The translations under genes were made by a program, and so were the position numbers. Source: VRUE01 sp963753245 (GTDB taxonomy: Bacteria; Actinomycetota; Thermoleophilia; Solirubrobacterales; 70-9). Taken from it: a stretch of 64,000 nt of DNA. Below, in pieces: positions 45,252 to 52,889 of this stretch (position 1 is the first letter of the stretch; every line of letters starts with the position of its first letter). The DNA lies in NCBI GenBank assembly GCA_963753245.1, contig CAVWBK010000002.1, forward strand, positions 310,001 through 374,000. The letters are read 5' to 3'. The notes beneath the pieces are model-generated. The model ran no database searches and was not told where the DNA came from. It worked only from the letters and a program-made list of their open reading frames with translations.

Positions 45252-46081
45252 CGATGTCGACACCCTGCTGACGACGAGTGGAGCGCTCAGCGGCACCTTC
45301 GGGGGAATCCCCGACGGCGCTGTGATTTCCCTACCGTGTGGGCTGCCGGTCGAACCCCAGGCGCGAATCAAGTACACGGCGCACTCCGTGATCGCCACGC
45401 TGCTGCAGCGCACGACGACTGAACTTGACGTCTCTGACCCCACACCCCCGGCCGGCCCGGCCGGTGACCGTGACGGCCACCGTGAAAGGAGAGAGATCGG
45501 GAGACGGCACCGCGCCGGGCACCGTTTCGTTCTTCGACGGCGGAACCCCGATTACAGGCTGCTCGGCGCAACCGCTCTCCCCCGATGGAACCGCCGCGGT
45601 CGCGACCTGCGATCTCAGCTTCCCAACGGCGGGGACCCGCGACATCACCGCGGCCTACTCGGGCAGCCCGATCTTCATGCCGTCGACCTCCTCAACTCCG
45701 CGCGTCATCGTCGTCGGGCCAGCCAGCAAAACTGGACCACCTCAGGGCGGCAGGCACGGGGTCTCGCTGCTCAACACAACCATCCCGGTTAGGCCCAGCG
45801 GCGCTGCATCGGTCAAGCTGGACTGCCGCGGCCAGGCAAGGTGTGACGGCACGCTGACGCTGGCCATCAAGCGCAGGAAGGGCACGACGACGATCGGCAC
45901 CGCGCGCTTCTCGATCGCCACCGGCAGGCACCGGATCGAGGTGAAGCTGAACGGGACCGGGAAGCGGCTGCTCGCCGGGGCCGGCGGGCGGCTCGAGGCG
46001 GCCCTGCTGATCGGCGGCTCGGGTGGCGGGGGGCAGCGCCGCGTCGATCTCGTCCTCACCGGCCCGAGAGCGGGTCACTGA
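45252..46081 (+). pseudogene. Ig-like-domain secreted protein, 5'-truncated and frameshifted
   Basis: The first piece reads LLTTSGALSGTFGGIPDG and KYTAHSVIATLLQ, a pattern of cell-surface repeat proteins. After a frame change near 45440-45470 it continues as an Ig-like repeat (VTVTATVKGERSGDGTAPGT, VSFFDGGTPI, CSAQPLSPDG, AAYSGSPIFMPSTSS). A C-terminal domain of about 95 residues follows, with a Cys pair and KRRKGTTTIGTARFSI. The 5' part and signal peptide are missing, replaced at 45251 by the integrase remnant. The 3' open frame alone (45425-46081, 218 codons) could still be translated, but its start looks accidental. Confidence 0.65.
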
Positions 46082-46312
46082 GGAGCCGCTTTGCGTCGAG
46101 CAGCAATCGCGACGAAGTCTGAGTTCTTATGGGCGACTTATAATGTCGATGCCACCTCTGGACCAGTGACCATATTCCGCACCGCGTTCTGCAAGTAGCG
46201 CAAGCCGCGCCGGCCCCGTCCAGGCGCGGAAGTTCGGGTGATATCCGGGACACAAGCGCAAATCTTGCCCTCTTCTGCTAGCGAAACTGCTTGAATTCCA
46301 GGGGTTTTGCCA
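46082..46312. other. Intergenic stretch between Ig remnant and tRNA fragment
   Basis: About 230 nt with no credible open frame; it is AT-richer than the neighbours. Nothing recognised. Confidence 0.4.
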
Positions 46313-46354
46313 TGCCGGAGGAGGGACTCGAACCCCCGACACGCGGATTATGTT
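46313..46354 (-). pseudogene. 3'-half tRNA fragment, probable attachment-site copy
   Basis: On the minus strand: a loop ending CATAA, anticodon-stem half TCCGC, GTGTC, T arm GGGGG-TTCGAGT-CCCTC, acceptor half CTCCGGC and A. The 5' half is absent. A 3' half running from the anticodon loop to the discriminator is the classic core duplicated by tRNA-targeting integrative elements. The tRNA identity is not certain; the acceptor partner would read GCCGGAG. Confidence 0.75.
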
Positions 46355-46416
46355 GCGAAAATCCCGGGAAGCGGAGGTGCGCCGCTCATTCCCTTGCGAC
46401 GTGGCAGAATTGACCC

Positions 46417-46674
46417 ATGACCAAGGCCGATCTTCATCAGCTCGTGGACCGCCTCCCGGATGGGGCGGTCGACGGTGCGGCGATCTTGCTCCGCGAGGTG
46501 ACGGATGGCCGGATCGACCCCGAGCAGGCTTGGTTCTGGACCCGCGAGTGGCAGGAACGCGAGCGCGAGGCGGACGCAGACCTCGCCGCCGGTCGGGTCA
46601 CGCACTTCGACAACGACGAGGATTTCCTCGCGGAGCTGGACGAGCGCACGAAGCCGCTCGATGCCGACGCGTGA
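46417..46674 (+). CDS. Probable antitoxin of a type II toxin-antitoxin pair
   Basis: 85 residues, acidic. The start MTKADLHQLVDRLPDGAVDGAA is like short antitoxins that bind a RelE-fold partner; the rest is charged helix with WFWTREWQEREREADADL. No DNA-binding fold is obvious. It overlaps the next gene by 14 nt, typical for toxin-antitoxin pairs. Family assignment is tentative. Confidence 0.65.
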   Translation: MTKADLHQLVDRLPDGAVDGAAILLREVTDGRIDPEQAWFWTREWQEREREADADLAAGRVTHFDNDEDFLAELDERTKPLDADA

Positions 46675-46957
46675 GGTTCTCGCGTCGTTCTGGCGCGACT
46701 GGGACAAGCTGACCCCTCAGCAGCAGCGAGCCTTCCGCGAGGCCGTGGCGCAGTTCATCGCCGACCTCGCCAGCCCCGATCAGGGCTTTCATCCCCGACT
46801 CCGCGTCAAGCGCGTCCAAGGGCACCCCCGTGTCTGGGAGATGACCTGGGCCTACGACGGTCGTGCGACCTTCCAGTACGGCGAGGAAGTCCGCGCTGGT
46901 CAGCCGCACATCGTCTGGCGCCGAATCGGCACTCACTCGATCTTCCGTCGCCCCTGA
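46661..46957 (+). CDS. RelE/ParE-like toxin
   Basis: 98 residues from ATG 46661, inside the end of the antitoxin gene. The pattern FREAVAQFIADLASPDQGFHPRLRVKRVQGHPRVWEMTW with a final VWRRIGTHSIFRRP-like strand fits the RelE/ParE fold (helix pair, then sheet with Arg/His). RelE members cut mRNA on the ribosome and ParE members block gyrase; which applies here is unknown. Both genes look intact. Confidence 0.68.
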   Translation: MPTREVLASFWRDWDKLTPQQQRAFREAVAQFIADLASPDQGFHPRLRVKRVQGHPRVWEMTWAYDGRATFQYGEEVRAGQPHIVWRRIGTHSIFRRP

Positions 46958-47134
46958 TCGTTTGGGCATCGGGACGCTTTCGCTGCCCAAACCGAGCCGA
47001 ACTGTGCCTGACGCAACCGAATCGCTCAACGGCGCAGAGGCGGGATTTGGCTGTGTAGGTTGCGGGCTGCCTGCTGGGTTAGTCGGTGGCGCTGGTCGGT
47101 CCCCTGCGGAGCGAGCCCGTAGGGCGAGTGCAGC

Positions 47135-47371
47135 ATGGGACCGGGCCCAGGAGCGAATCACCGTCGACCCGAACCGGCCGGCCTTCCCTGCATCCGCGAC
47201 ACCCGCGTGACCCTCGGCGCGGTACTCGGTCAGCTTGCCGCTGGCGCCAGCATCGACGAGCTGTTGGCTGACTTCCCCTGCCTGGAACGCGAGGATGTCC
47301 TTGTCGCGCTCGAATACGCAGCAGCCGCTGCCCAGAAGCGCGAGCTGGCAGTTGTAGCGCCGGCAGCGTGA
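47135..47371 (+). CDS. DUF433 family antitoxin
   Basis: 78 residues. GLPCIRDTRVTLGAVLGQLAAG, then IDELLADFPCLEREDVLVAL, then EYAAAA is the DUF433 pattern; these are helix-turn-helix antitoxins that usually pair with DUF5615 PIN-like toxins. Its stop overlaps the next start (GTGA). The N-terminal ten residues are not typical, so the real start may be slightly downstream. Confidence 0.8.
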   Translation: MGPGPGANHRRPEPAGLPCIRDTRVTLGAVLGQLAAGASIDELLADFPCLEREDVLVALEYAAAAAQKRELAVVAPAA

Positions 47372-47798
47372 AGCTGCTCCTCGACGCGAATCTCTCGCCC
47401 AGGGTTGCGCGACTCCTTAAGGAGTCAGGGCACGATGCTATCCACGTCGCGGACTCGGGCTGCTGTCCGCAACCGACCCCGTGATCCTGCGGGCCGCAGC
47501 GAAAGAGGAGCGCATCCTGCTCACGGCGGATTCCGACTTCGGAGCATTGCTGGCTTTGGGCTCGCTGGCGTCGCCGTCGGTCCTGCTCTTGCGTTCCGCC
47601 GACCATCTGCGCCCGAGCGAGCAGGCAGAGCTAATTGCGGCCAACCTGCCACAGATCGCCGAGGACCTGGAGAAGGGAGCGATTGTGAGCCTCACGAGAG
47701 ATCGCCTGCGCATTCGTGAGCCTTGTGTAGGACCCCGTACTACAACGTACGATAATGGAGCGAGGCGCAGAAAACGTCATCCATCGCAGGCAACCTGA
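47368..47798 (+). pseudogene. DUF5615 PIN-like toxin, frameshifted
   Basis: The frame from GTG 47368 reads KLLLDANLSPRVARLLKESG and HDAIHVADSG, the N-terminal Asp motif of the family. It then runs out of frame near 47455 and stops. The continuation LLSATDPVILRAAAKEERIL, LLTADSDFGALLAL (second Asp motif) and AIVSLTRDRLRIR lies in another frame and runs past the usual family end to 47798. One base gained or lost explains this. If real, the toxin is dead while its antitoxin is intact. Confidence 0.75.
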
Positions 47799-47910
47799 TA
47801 ACGCAGGGCGGTCGCTGAGGCGGTCGGTTCCCTCGGTTCAGAGCCCGATGAGATGACATCGGCGTGATGCGGACGTCTACCGGCGTCGCTGAAGGCGTCG
47901 GACGCTTGAG

Positions 47911-48300
47911 TTACTTGAAGTGCAGCACTTCCGAGCTGCGAGCGAAGCCACCAGATGGCTGCGTCGTCTTCGCTACGGCGAGTCCGGACGTTGCGCCGAG
48001 GCCTTTGCTCGAGCCGACGGGCACCGTCAAGCTCAGGCTGCTGCCGCCAACGACCGAAAACGGGACCCTGTGCTTTTGGCCTCTGGCGGCAAGCGTCACT
48101 GTGCCGCTGCAGATGCCGTTCTGCGAACCGATGCACTTGACCAAGACCAGGGCGTCCGGGCCGACCAGGCGCGCGGTTTCGCTCCGGAAGGAGAGGCTCA
48201 TTTCCGAAGCGCCCTCAAAGAGAGTCGACTGCGCAGCGGCAATCGCTGGAACGGCGGTAGCGAGAAGCGCCGCGGCGCAAAGAGTCGCTCCGAACCGCAT
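47911..48300 (-). CDS. Small secreted protein, function unknown
   Basis: 129 residues from ATG 48300. A typical signal peptide (MRFGATLCAAALLATAVPAIAAAQ) precedes a mature domain of about 105 residues. That domain looks beta-rich, with one Cys pair (CIGSQNGICSGTV) and VGGSSLSLTVPVGSS. The Cys-x6-C plus GTVTLA pattern recalls small beta-sandwich modules found at the ends of larger surface proteins in this group. No enzyme motif. The 309 nt upstream hold no gene. Confidence 0.65.
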   Translation of the reverse strand: MRFGATLCAAALLATAVPAIAAAQSTLFEGASEMSLSFRSETARLVGPDALVLVKCIGSQNGICSGTVTLAARGQKHRVPFSVVGGSSLSLTVPVGSSKGLGATSGLAVAKTTQPSGGFARSSEVLHFK

Positions 48301-48609
48301 AGCCGGCCTTCGCCGACTGTCGATGAGCCGAGTAATTGCAGCGTGCACTTGATCTTCCAGTTAGAGCCGACCTGCGACTTGACTATCCAAGGTAAGGGAT
48401 AGCACCACATTTGTTCGAGAAGTTCTCTAGAAGATTCGGCCAATTTGGCTGCCGAGCCTAAAGTTCCGTCGTCCGCCCGGGCCCCGTATTCGACTGCGGC
48501 GCTCAAGCCTTTGCGATGCGCCGCCGACCTCTAGGTAGCGGGCTCTTCACACGGCCAACCTCACGCCTGGCTAGATGGGTAGCCGGCGGCCTCGACCTCC
48601 TGAATCGAA
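48301..48609. other. Intergenic region of 309 nt
   Basis: Divergent spacer between the small secreted gene and RTX copy 2. No gene, repeat or clear promoter was recognised. Confidence 0.4.
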
Positions 48610-50289
48610 TTGGCAACGACGCACACCGAGAGATCGACCCCCAAGACACGCTGCGGCGTCGTCGTCCTGATCACCATCGCTGCCGTATTCGTATGGCCTT
48701 CGCCGGACCGGGTGGTCGCCGCGCCGACCTGCCATGGCAAGAAGGCGACGATCGTCTCCAATGCTCCGACGATTGCCGGAACCAAGGCACCGGACGTGAT
48801 AGTCGCCGGGCCGGGAGACAACACGATCTACGGCGAAGGCGGCAACGACCTGATCTGCGCCGGCGCCGGTGACGACACGATCCACGGCGGTCGCGGCGAT
48901 GACACGATCCACGGCGAAGGCGGCAACGACACGATCTCCGGCGAACGAGGCTCCGACCACCTCGACGGCGGTGCGGGCGAAGACACCCTCTTCGGCGAAA
49001 CCGGCAACGACACCCTCGAAGGAGGGCCCGGTAACGGCGACCGCCTCGACGGTGGCCCCGGCGATGACTCGCTCTTCGGCGGGCCCGGCGACTACGACAT
49101 CCTGACCGGCGGCCCGGGCAACGACAAGATCGACGGTGGCCCCGGCGAACACGACATCGCCTCCTACGCCGGCACCGGCGGCGCGGTCACGATCAACCTG
49201 CAGACGCAGACCGTCAGCGGGGCCGAATCGGAGCACCTGAGCGGAATCGAGGACGCGGTCGGCGGCTCCGGCGACGACACCCTGATCGGCGACCCGGGGA
49301 CGGCCAACCGGCTCGATGGCGGCCCCGGCAACGACCGGCTGATCGCGGCGGGGCCGGGTGATGAAGCCTTCGGTGGCCCCGGCTCAGATGAATGCGGAGG
49401 CAGTTTTGCTGCCGAAACCTCCTGCGGCCCGAGCCAGGGTATGAACGGCACCGCGGTCGAGCTCTACGAAAGCATCGACGGGCAGACCAGCCTGATCGTC
49501 ACCGGCAGCGAAGGCCTCGACGCGGCCAATGTCAGCTACGCCGGCGCCACCTACACGGTCAACGGCGAACCCGGCGGCTCGGAAATCCTGCTCGGCGACC
49601 CTACGTCGTCAGCCTGCTCTCGGAACGCCGCGGCGAACTCGGTCTCCTGCCAGGGGCAGATCTCCTCGATCCTGGCCTCGATGGGCGGCGGCAACGACAG
49701 CTTCACCGTCGATGAGAGCGTCCCCTCCTCGGTCTCCTCGATCATCGACGGCGGCCCGGGCGAAGACACGCTGCGCGGCGGCAAAGGCGACGACGTCCTC
49801 TACGCCGGCGATGACCACGTCGCCGACACGCTGGAAGGGGGAGGCGGCGATGACGTCCTCTACGGCGTCAACATCTTCCACCCGCGCAAGAACTCCGGCG
49901 CCGCAACGATGATCGGCGGTCCCGGCAACGACCTCCTGATCGGCGGCCAGCCCTGCGACGGCGACACCTTCGATGGCGGCCCGGGCTCCAACGACAGCGC
50001 CTCCTTCGCCCGCGTCCGCAACAGCGGCATCTTCGTCAAGGCGACGATCGGGGGAGCGGTGCTCGACCCCGACGTTCACAACTGCCACGCCGGTCACATC
50101 GACCACAGCGTCGAGAAGATCGAGGGATCGCCCGGGCCCGACATCCTGATCGGCGACGGCGGGCCGAACGTCCTGCTCGGCCGTGGCGGCGATGACAAGC
50201 TCAACGGCATGGGTGGCAACGACACCTGCATCGGCGGCGGCGGCAATGACCAAGCCGTCAATTGCGAGCAGACAGCGTCGGTTCCCTGA
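48610..50289 (+). CDS. Secreted RTX repeat protein, copy 2
   Basis: 559 residues from TTG 48610. The hydrophobic leader (VVVLITIAAVFVW) is shorter than in copy 1. The order is the same: first RTX block (DTIHGGRGDDTIHGEGGND), the IASYAGTGGAVTINLQ segment, second RTX block, a Cys-containing spacer, third RTX block with YGVNIFHPR, IGGQPCDGD, then a last RTX group. It ends without the basic tail of copy 1. The two proteins are collinear and mostly identical at conserved stretches, while codon choice here is more GC-rich, so they are old paralogues or were acquired separately. Confidence 0.85.
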   Translation: MATTHTERSTPKTRCGVVVLITIAAVFVWPSPDRVVAAPTCHGKKATIVSNAPTIAGTKAPDVIVAGPGDNTIYGEGGNDLICAGAGDDTIHGGRGDDTIHGEGGNDTISGERGSDHLDGGAGEDTLFGETGNDTLEGGPGNGDRLDGGPGDDSLFGGPGDYDILTGGPGNDKIDGGPGEHDIASYAGTGGAVTINLQTQTVSGAESEHLSGIEDAVGGSGDDTLIGDPGTANRLDGGPGNDRLIAAGPGDEAFGGPGSDECGGSFAAETSCGPSQGMNGTAVELYESIDGQTSLIVTGSEGLDAANVSYAGATYTVNGEPGGSEILLGDPTSSACSRNAAANSVSCQGQISSILASMGGGNDSFTVDESVPSSVSSIIDGGPGEDTLRGGKGDDVLYAGDDHVADTLEGGGGDDVLYGVNIFHPRKNSGAATMIGGPGNDLLIGGQPCDGDTFDGGPGSNDSASFARVRNSGIFVKATIGGAVLDPDVHNCHAGHIDHSVEKIEGSPGPDILIGDGGPNVLLGRGGDDKLNGMGGNDTCIGGGGNDQAVNCEQTASVP

Positions 50290-50452
50290 GACCAGTTCTC
50301 AAGGTCGAGGGCGACGACGCATTGATCCTCAGGGCCCGAAGGCGTTTCTTCGGCCTCCGCCGGTGAGGGCTGCTCGACCCCGTCGAGCGCGGTTCGCTCG
50401 CCGAAGTGCATGATGAGGCTACGGGAAAGGGGCTATGAGCCCGAACCATGCC

Positions 50453-51295
50453 TCAGCGGTGCAACGACAGCGTTTCGCGGTAGATCGCATTGGCCCGTTC
50501 CTGCGAAAGGAAGTTGTTGACGACCAGCTGGTCGAGCACATGGCGCTGGCGTTGGCGGGCCAGGGTCAGGTTGCGCTTCGGGTCATAGGCTGATGGGGCC
50601 TGCGGCAGTCCGGCCAGCATCGATGCCTCGCCCCAGCTCAGAGCGCGGGGGGAGACGCCGAAGTAGCCTCGGGCCGCCGCCACGTCGCCCCAGAAGCCGT
50701 TCCCGTAGTAGACGGAGTTCAGGTACATGTTGAGGATCTGCGCTTTGGAGTAGCGCAGCGAGAGCTTCACCGCGATGCCGATCTCTTCGAGCGTCCCTTC
50801 AAGCCCGCCGCCGTCTGGGTAGAGCCGCTTGGCCAGCTGCTGGCCGATCGTGCTGCCGCCGGGGTCGCCGCTTATCTGGAGCGTGGCGATCGCGGCTCGC
50901 CCCGCGCCATCAAGAATGTCGACGGCGACGTTGGCGTAGAAGTTCTCGTCCTCGACCGCGACGACGGCCTTTGCCAGCTTCGCCGGAGGCGGCAGGCGTC
51001 CGGGCACGCCACCGTGAGCGGCAAGGATTCGCCGCACCCGCGCTTCGGCGTCGCCAACTCCGGGCAGACTCAAGAGGTAGAGGAAGCCGGCGACGGACAG
51101 GAGCATGATCGTCACCAGCGCGGCCGCCGCGCCGAGCAGTAGACGCCGGCGCACTCGGCTGCCTCGACCTCGCCCGGGATCCGCTCGCTTGCCACCGCTG
51201 GCCGCGCGCAGCTCGCGCGATGCCCGTGCAAATGGCCATCGAGAGGGCGGGGATGTCGGCGTCGGTCCCAAGGAGGTGAGCGATTGCTGCTGCAC
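50453..51295 (-). CDS. Monofunctional GT51 peptidoglycan glycosyltransferase
   Basis: About 280 residues from GTG 51295; longer starts (51394, 51445, 51496) are possible and none has a convincing ribosome binding site. A basic region and one TM helix (LLLGAAAALVTIMLLSVAGFLYLLS) precede a GT51 domain. It contains KAVVAVEDENFYANVAVD (family EDxxFxxHxG, here with Asn-Val-Ala in place of His-x-Gly), GGSTIGQQLAKRLY, KLSLRYSKAQILNMYLN and YFGVSPRALSWGEASMLAGLPQAPS. No transpeptidase domain follows. It would polymerise lipid II glycan chains. Confidence 0.82.
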   Translation of the reverse strand: MQQQSLTSLGPTPTSPPSRWPFARASRELRAASGGKRADPGRGRGSRVRRRLLLGAAAALVTIMLLSVAGFLYLLSLPGVGDAEARVRRILAAHGGVPGRLPPPAKLAKAVVAVEDENFYANVAVDILDGAGRAAIATLQISGDPGGSTIGQQLAKRLYPDGGGLEGTLEEIGIAVKLSLRYSKAQILNMYLNSVYYGNGFWGDVAAARGYFGVSPRALSWGEASMLAGLPQAPSAYDPKRNLTLARQRQRHVLDQLVVNNFLSQERANAIYRETLSLHR

Positions 51296-51496
51296 AAAAA
51301 GTCCGACGAGGCCCTTCAATGATCGCAGCGAGCGCCTAGCGAGCCCAGTTCGATCAATGCGCTGAAAGGCATGCGCGGAGGGCCAGACCAACATGGGGGT
51401 GGCCGAGCGTCTGGGAATCGTCGGCGCTGCCACCGCTGCCGACATGGCGGCCCACTGGCCCCACTCCGACGCTCCGCTCGCCGAGCCGATGAACAC

Positions 51497-51855
51497 GATC
51501 CGAAGCTCGTCTTCTCAAAGAGCGGGGCCTCGATCGACTGGAACAACACCGAGGTGACGGCGAGTCGGCTGGGGGAGGAGATCGAGCGGCTCAACGGGAG
51601 GGGGAGGGGCACATCGTTTGCCTTTGGCGGCTCACGCTTCGTCCAGTCCCTCACTCTATGAGCGCCTGGTCGACAAATATCGCCCGACCATCTACCCGGT
51701 CGTTCTGGGCGCCGATGTTCGGCGGGTCGAGCGGCCGATCGAGCTGGAGCTGGTCGAGGCGAAGAGGCTCGCTGGAGGCGGATCACCCAGCGCTATCGGT
51801 GCGTCTCACCGAGATAGTTGTTGCTGCTTATATAACTATCTGCTTAAATACAAGC
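51497..51855. other. Region of 359 nt upstream of the arsR-like gene
   Basis: No credible gene. The last 45 nt hold an AT-rich dyad and the promoter region of the ArsR-type gene, described separately. Confidence 0.4.
51813..51840. promoter_or_regulatory. Inverted repeat, possible ArsR operator
   Basis: GATAGTT and AACTATC face each other across 14 nt, 16 nt before the ArsR-family start. The AT-rich stretch TTATATAAC inside is a possible -10. Autorepression by the downstream regulator is the natural guess. Confidence 0.45.
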
Positions 51856-52161
51856 ATGGCAGACGCGTTTGGGATCCTCGCCGAGCCCTCCAGGCGGGAG
51901 ATCCTCGACCTGCTCATGGGCGGGCCTCGGTCCGTGGGCGAGATCGCCGAGCGCACCGACCTCAGCCAGCCCAACGCCTCCCGTCACCTGCGGCTCCTGC
52001 GCGAGGCCGACATGGTGCGGGCTGAGGTGCAGGGGCAACGGCGGCTATACGAGCTGCGCCCGGAGGGAATGGCGAAGCTGTTCGGCTGGATCGCGCCCTA
52101 CCAACGCCTCTGGCACGGCAGTCTCGAAGCGCTCAAAAATCACCTGAACGAGGTTGACTGA
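51856..52161 (+). CDS. ArsR-family transcriptional regulator
   Basis: 101 residues, a single winged helix: LAEPSRREILDLLMGGPRSV, GEIAERTDLSQPNASRHLRLL (recognition helix), ADMVRAEVQGQRRLYEL (wing). No metal-binding Cys motif (ELCVCDL) is present. This belongs to the metal-independent subgroup that is typically paired with an AHSA1-type SRPBCC gene, as here. The C-terminal FGWIAPYQRLWHGSLEAL is characteristic of that subgroup. Confidence 0.9.
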   Translation: MADAFGILAEPSRREILDLLMGGPRSVGEIAERTDLSQPNASRHLRLLREADMVRAEVQGQRRLYELRPEGMAKLFGWIAPYQRLWHGSLEALKNHLNEVD

Positions 52162-52162
52162 G

Positions 52163-52735
52163 ATGCCCGCAGCGGATGCGACCCTTGAAGAACGTGACGG
52201 CAGGCCCGCTCTGCGCTTCGAACGGGCCTTTCACCACCCGCCCGAGCGGGTCTGGCGGGCGTTGACGGAGCCCGAGGAGGAGTCAGCCTGGCACCCGACC
52301 CCTGCTCGTTTCGAGCCCAGGGTCGGTGGCCGGGTCGAGTACGTCGAGAGCAGCTATGCCGCTTTTGGGCAACCCGGTGAGGTCACCCACTGGGAACCAC
52401 CCCGACTGCTCGGCTACACCTGGGGCAAGGAGGAGGGACAGGGCCCCGACCACCTTTGTTGGGAGCTGCGCCCCCACGACGACGGCTGCTTGTTGATTCT
52501 CGTCCACCGCTTTGACGACCGCCTGAAGGCCGCCCGCGACGGCGCCGGCTGGCACGTCTGCCTCGATTCGCTCGCTTCGGCCCTCGACGCTGCTCCTGAC
52601 CCGCCGGCGCACGATCCAGACATCCCCGGCCCTTGGGAAACGCTCAACGACGAATACCAAGAGCGCTTCGGCATATCGGCCGAGGAGGCAACGCCGCCGC
52701 CGCAGCGGAAAACGACATCCGAGCGATCGGACTAG
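52163..52735 (+). CDS. SRPBCC (AHSA1-like) protein
   Basis: 190 residues. The SRPBCC hydrophobic-ligand fold is indicated by LRFERAFHHPPERVWRALTEP near the start, FEPRVGGRVEYVE, EVTHWEPPRLLGYTWG and LLILVHRFDDRLKAARDGAGWHVCLDSL. The ligand is unknown. ATG 52163 lies 1 nt after the ArsR stop; TTG 52154 is an alternative overlapping start. Co-transcribed with the regulator. Confidence 0.87.
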   Translation: MPAADATLEERDGRPALRFERAFHHPPERVWRALTEPEEESAWHPTPARFEPRVGGRVEYVESSYAAFGQPGEVTHWEPPRLLGYTWGKEEGQGPDHLCWELRPHDDGCLLILVHRFDDRLKAARDGAGWHVCLDSLASALDAAPDPPAHDPDIPGPWETLNDEYQERFGISAEEATPPPQRKTTSERSD

Positions 52736-52889
52736 CCACCTTTGAGACATGGCCACCGCCGGCGCAACGGGCCCGGGGGCCTTCCCCAAAGAGGCTGTTT
52801 GCAGAAACGACTCAACACCACGGCCGTAGACTCAAATCCAGCCGCTTATAGGCCAGTCCCACTGCGGCCCGGCAGGACGCCGCAGTGAG

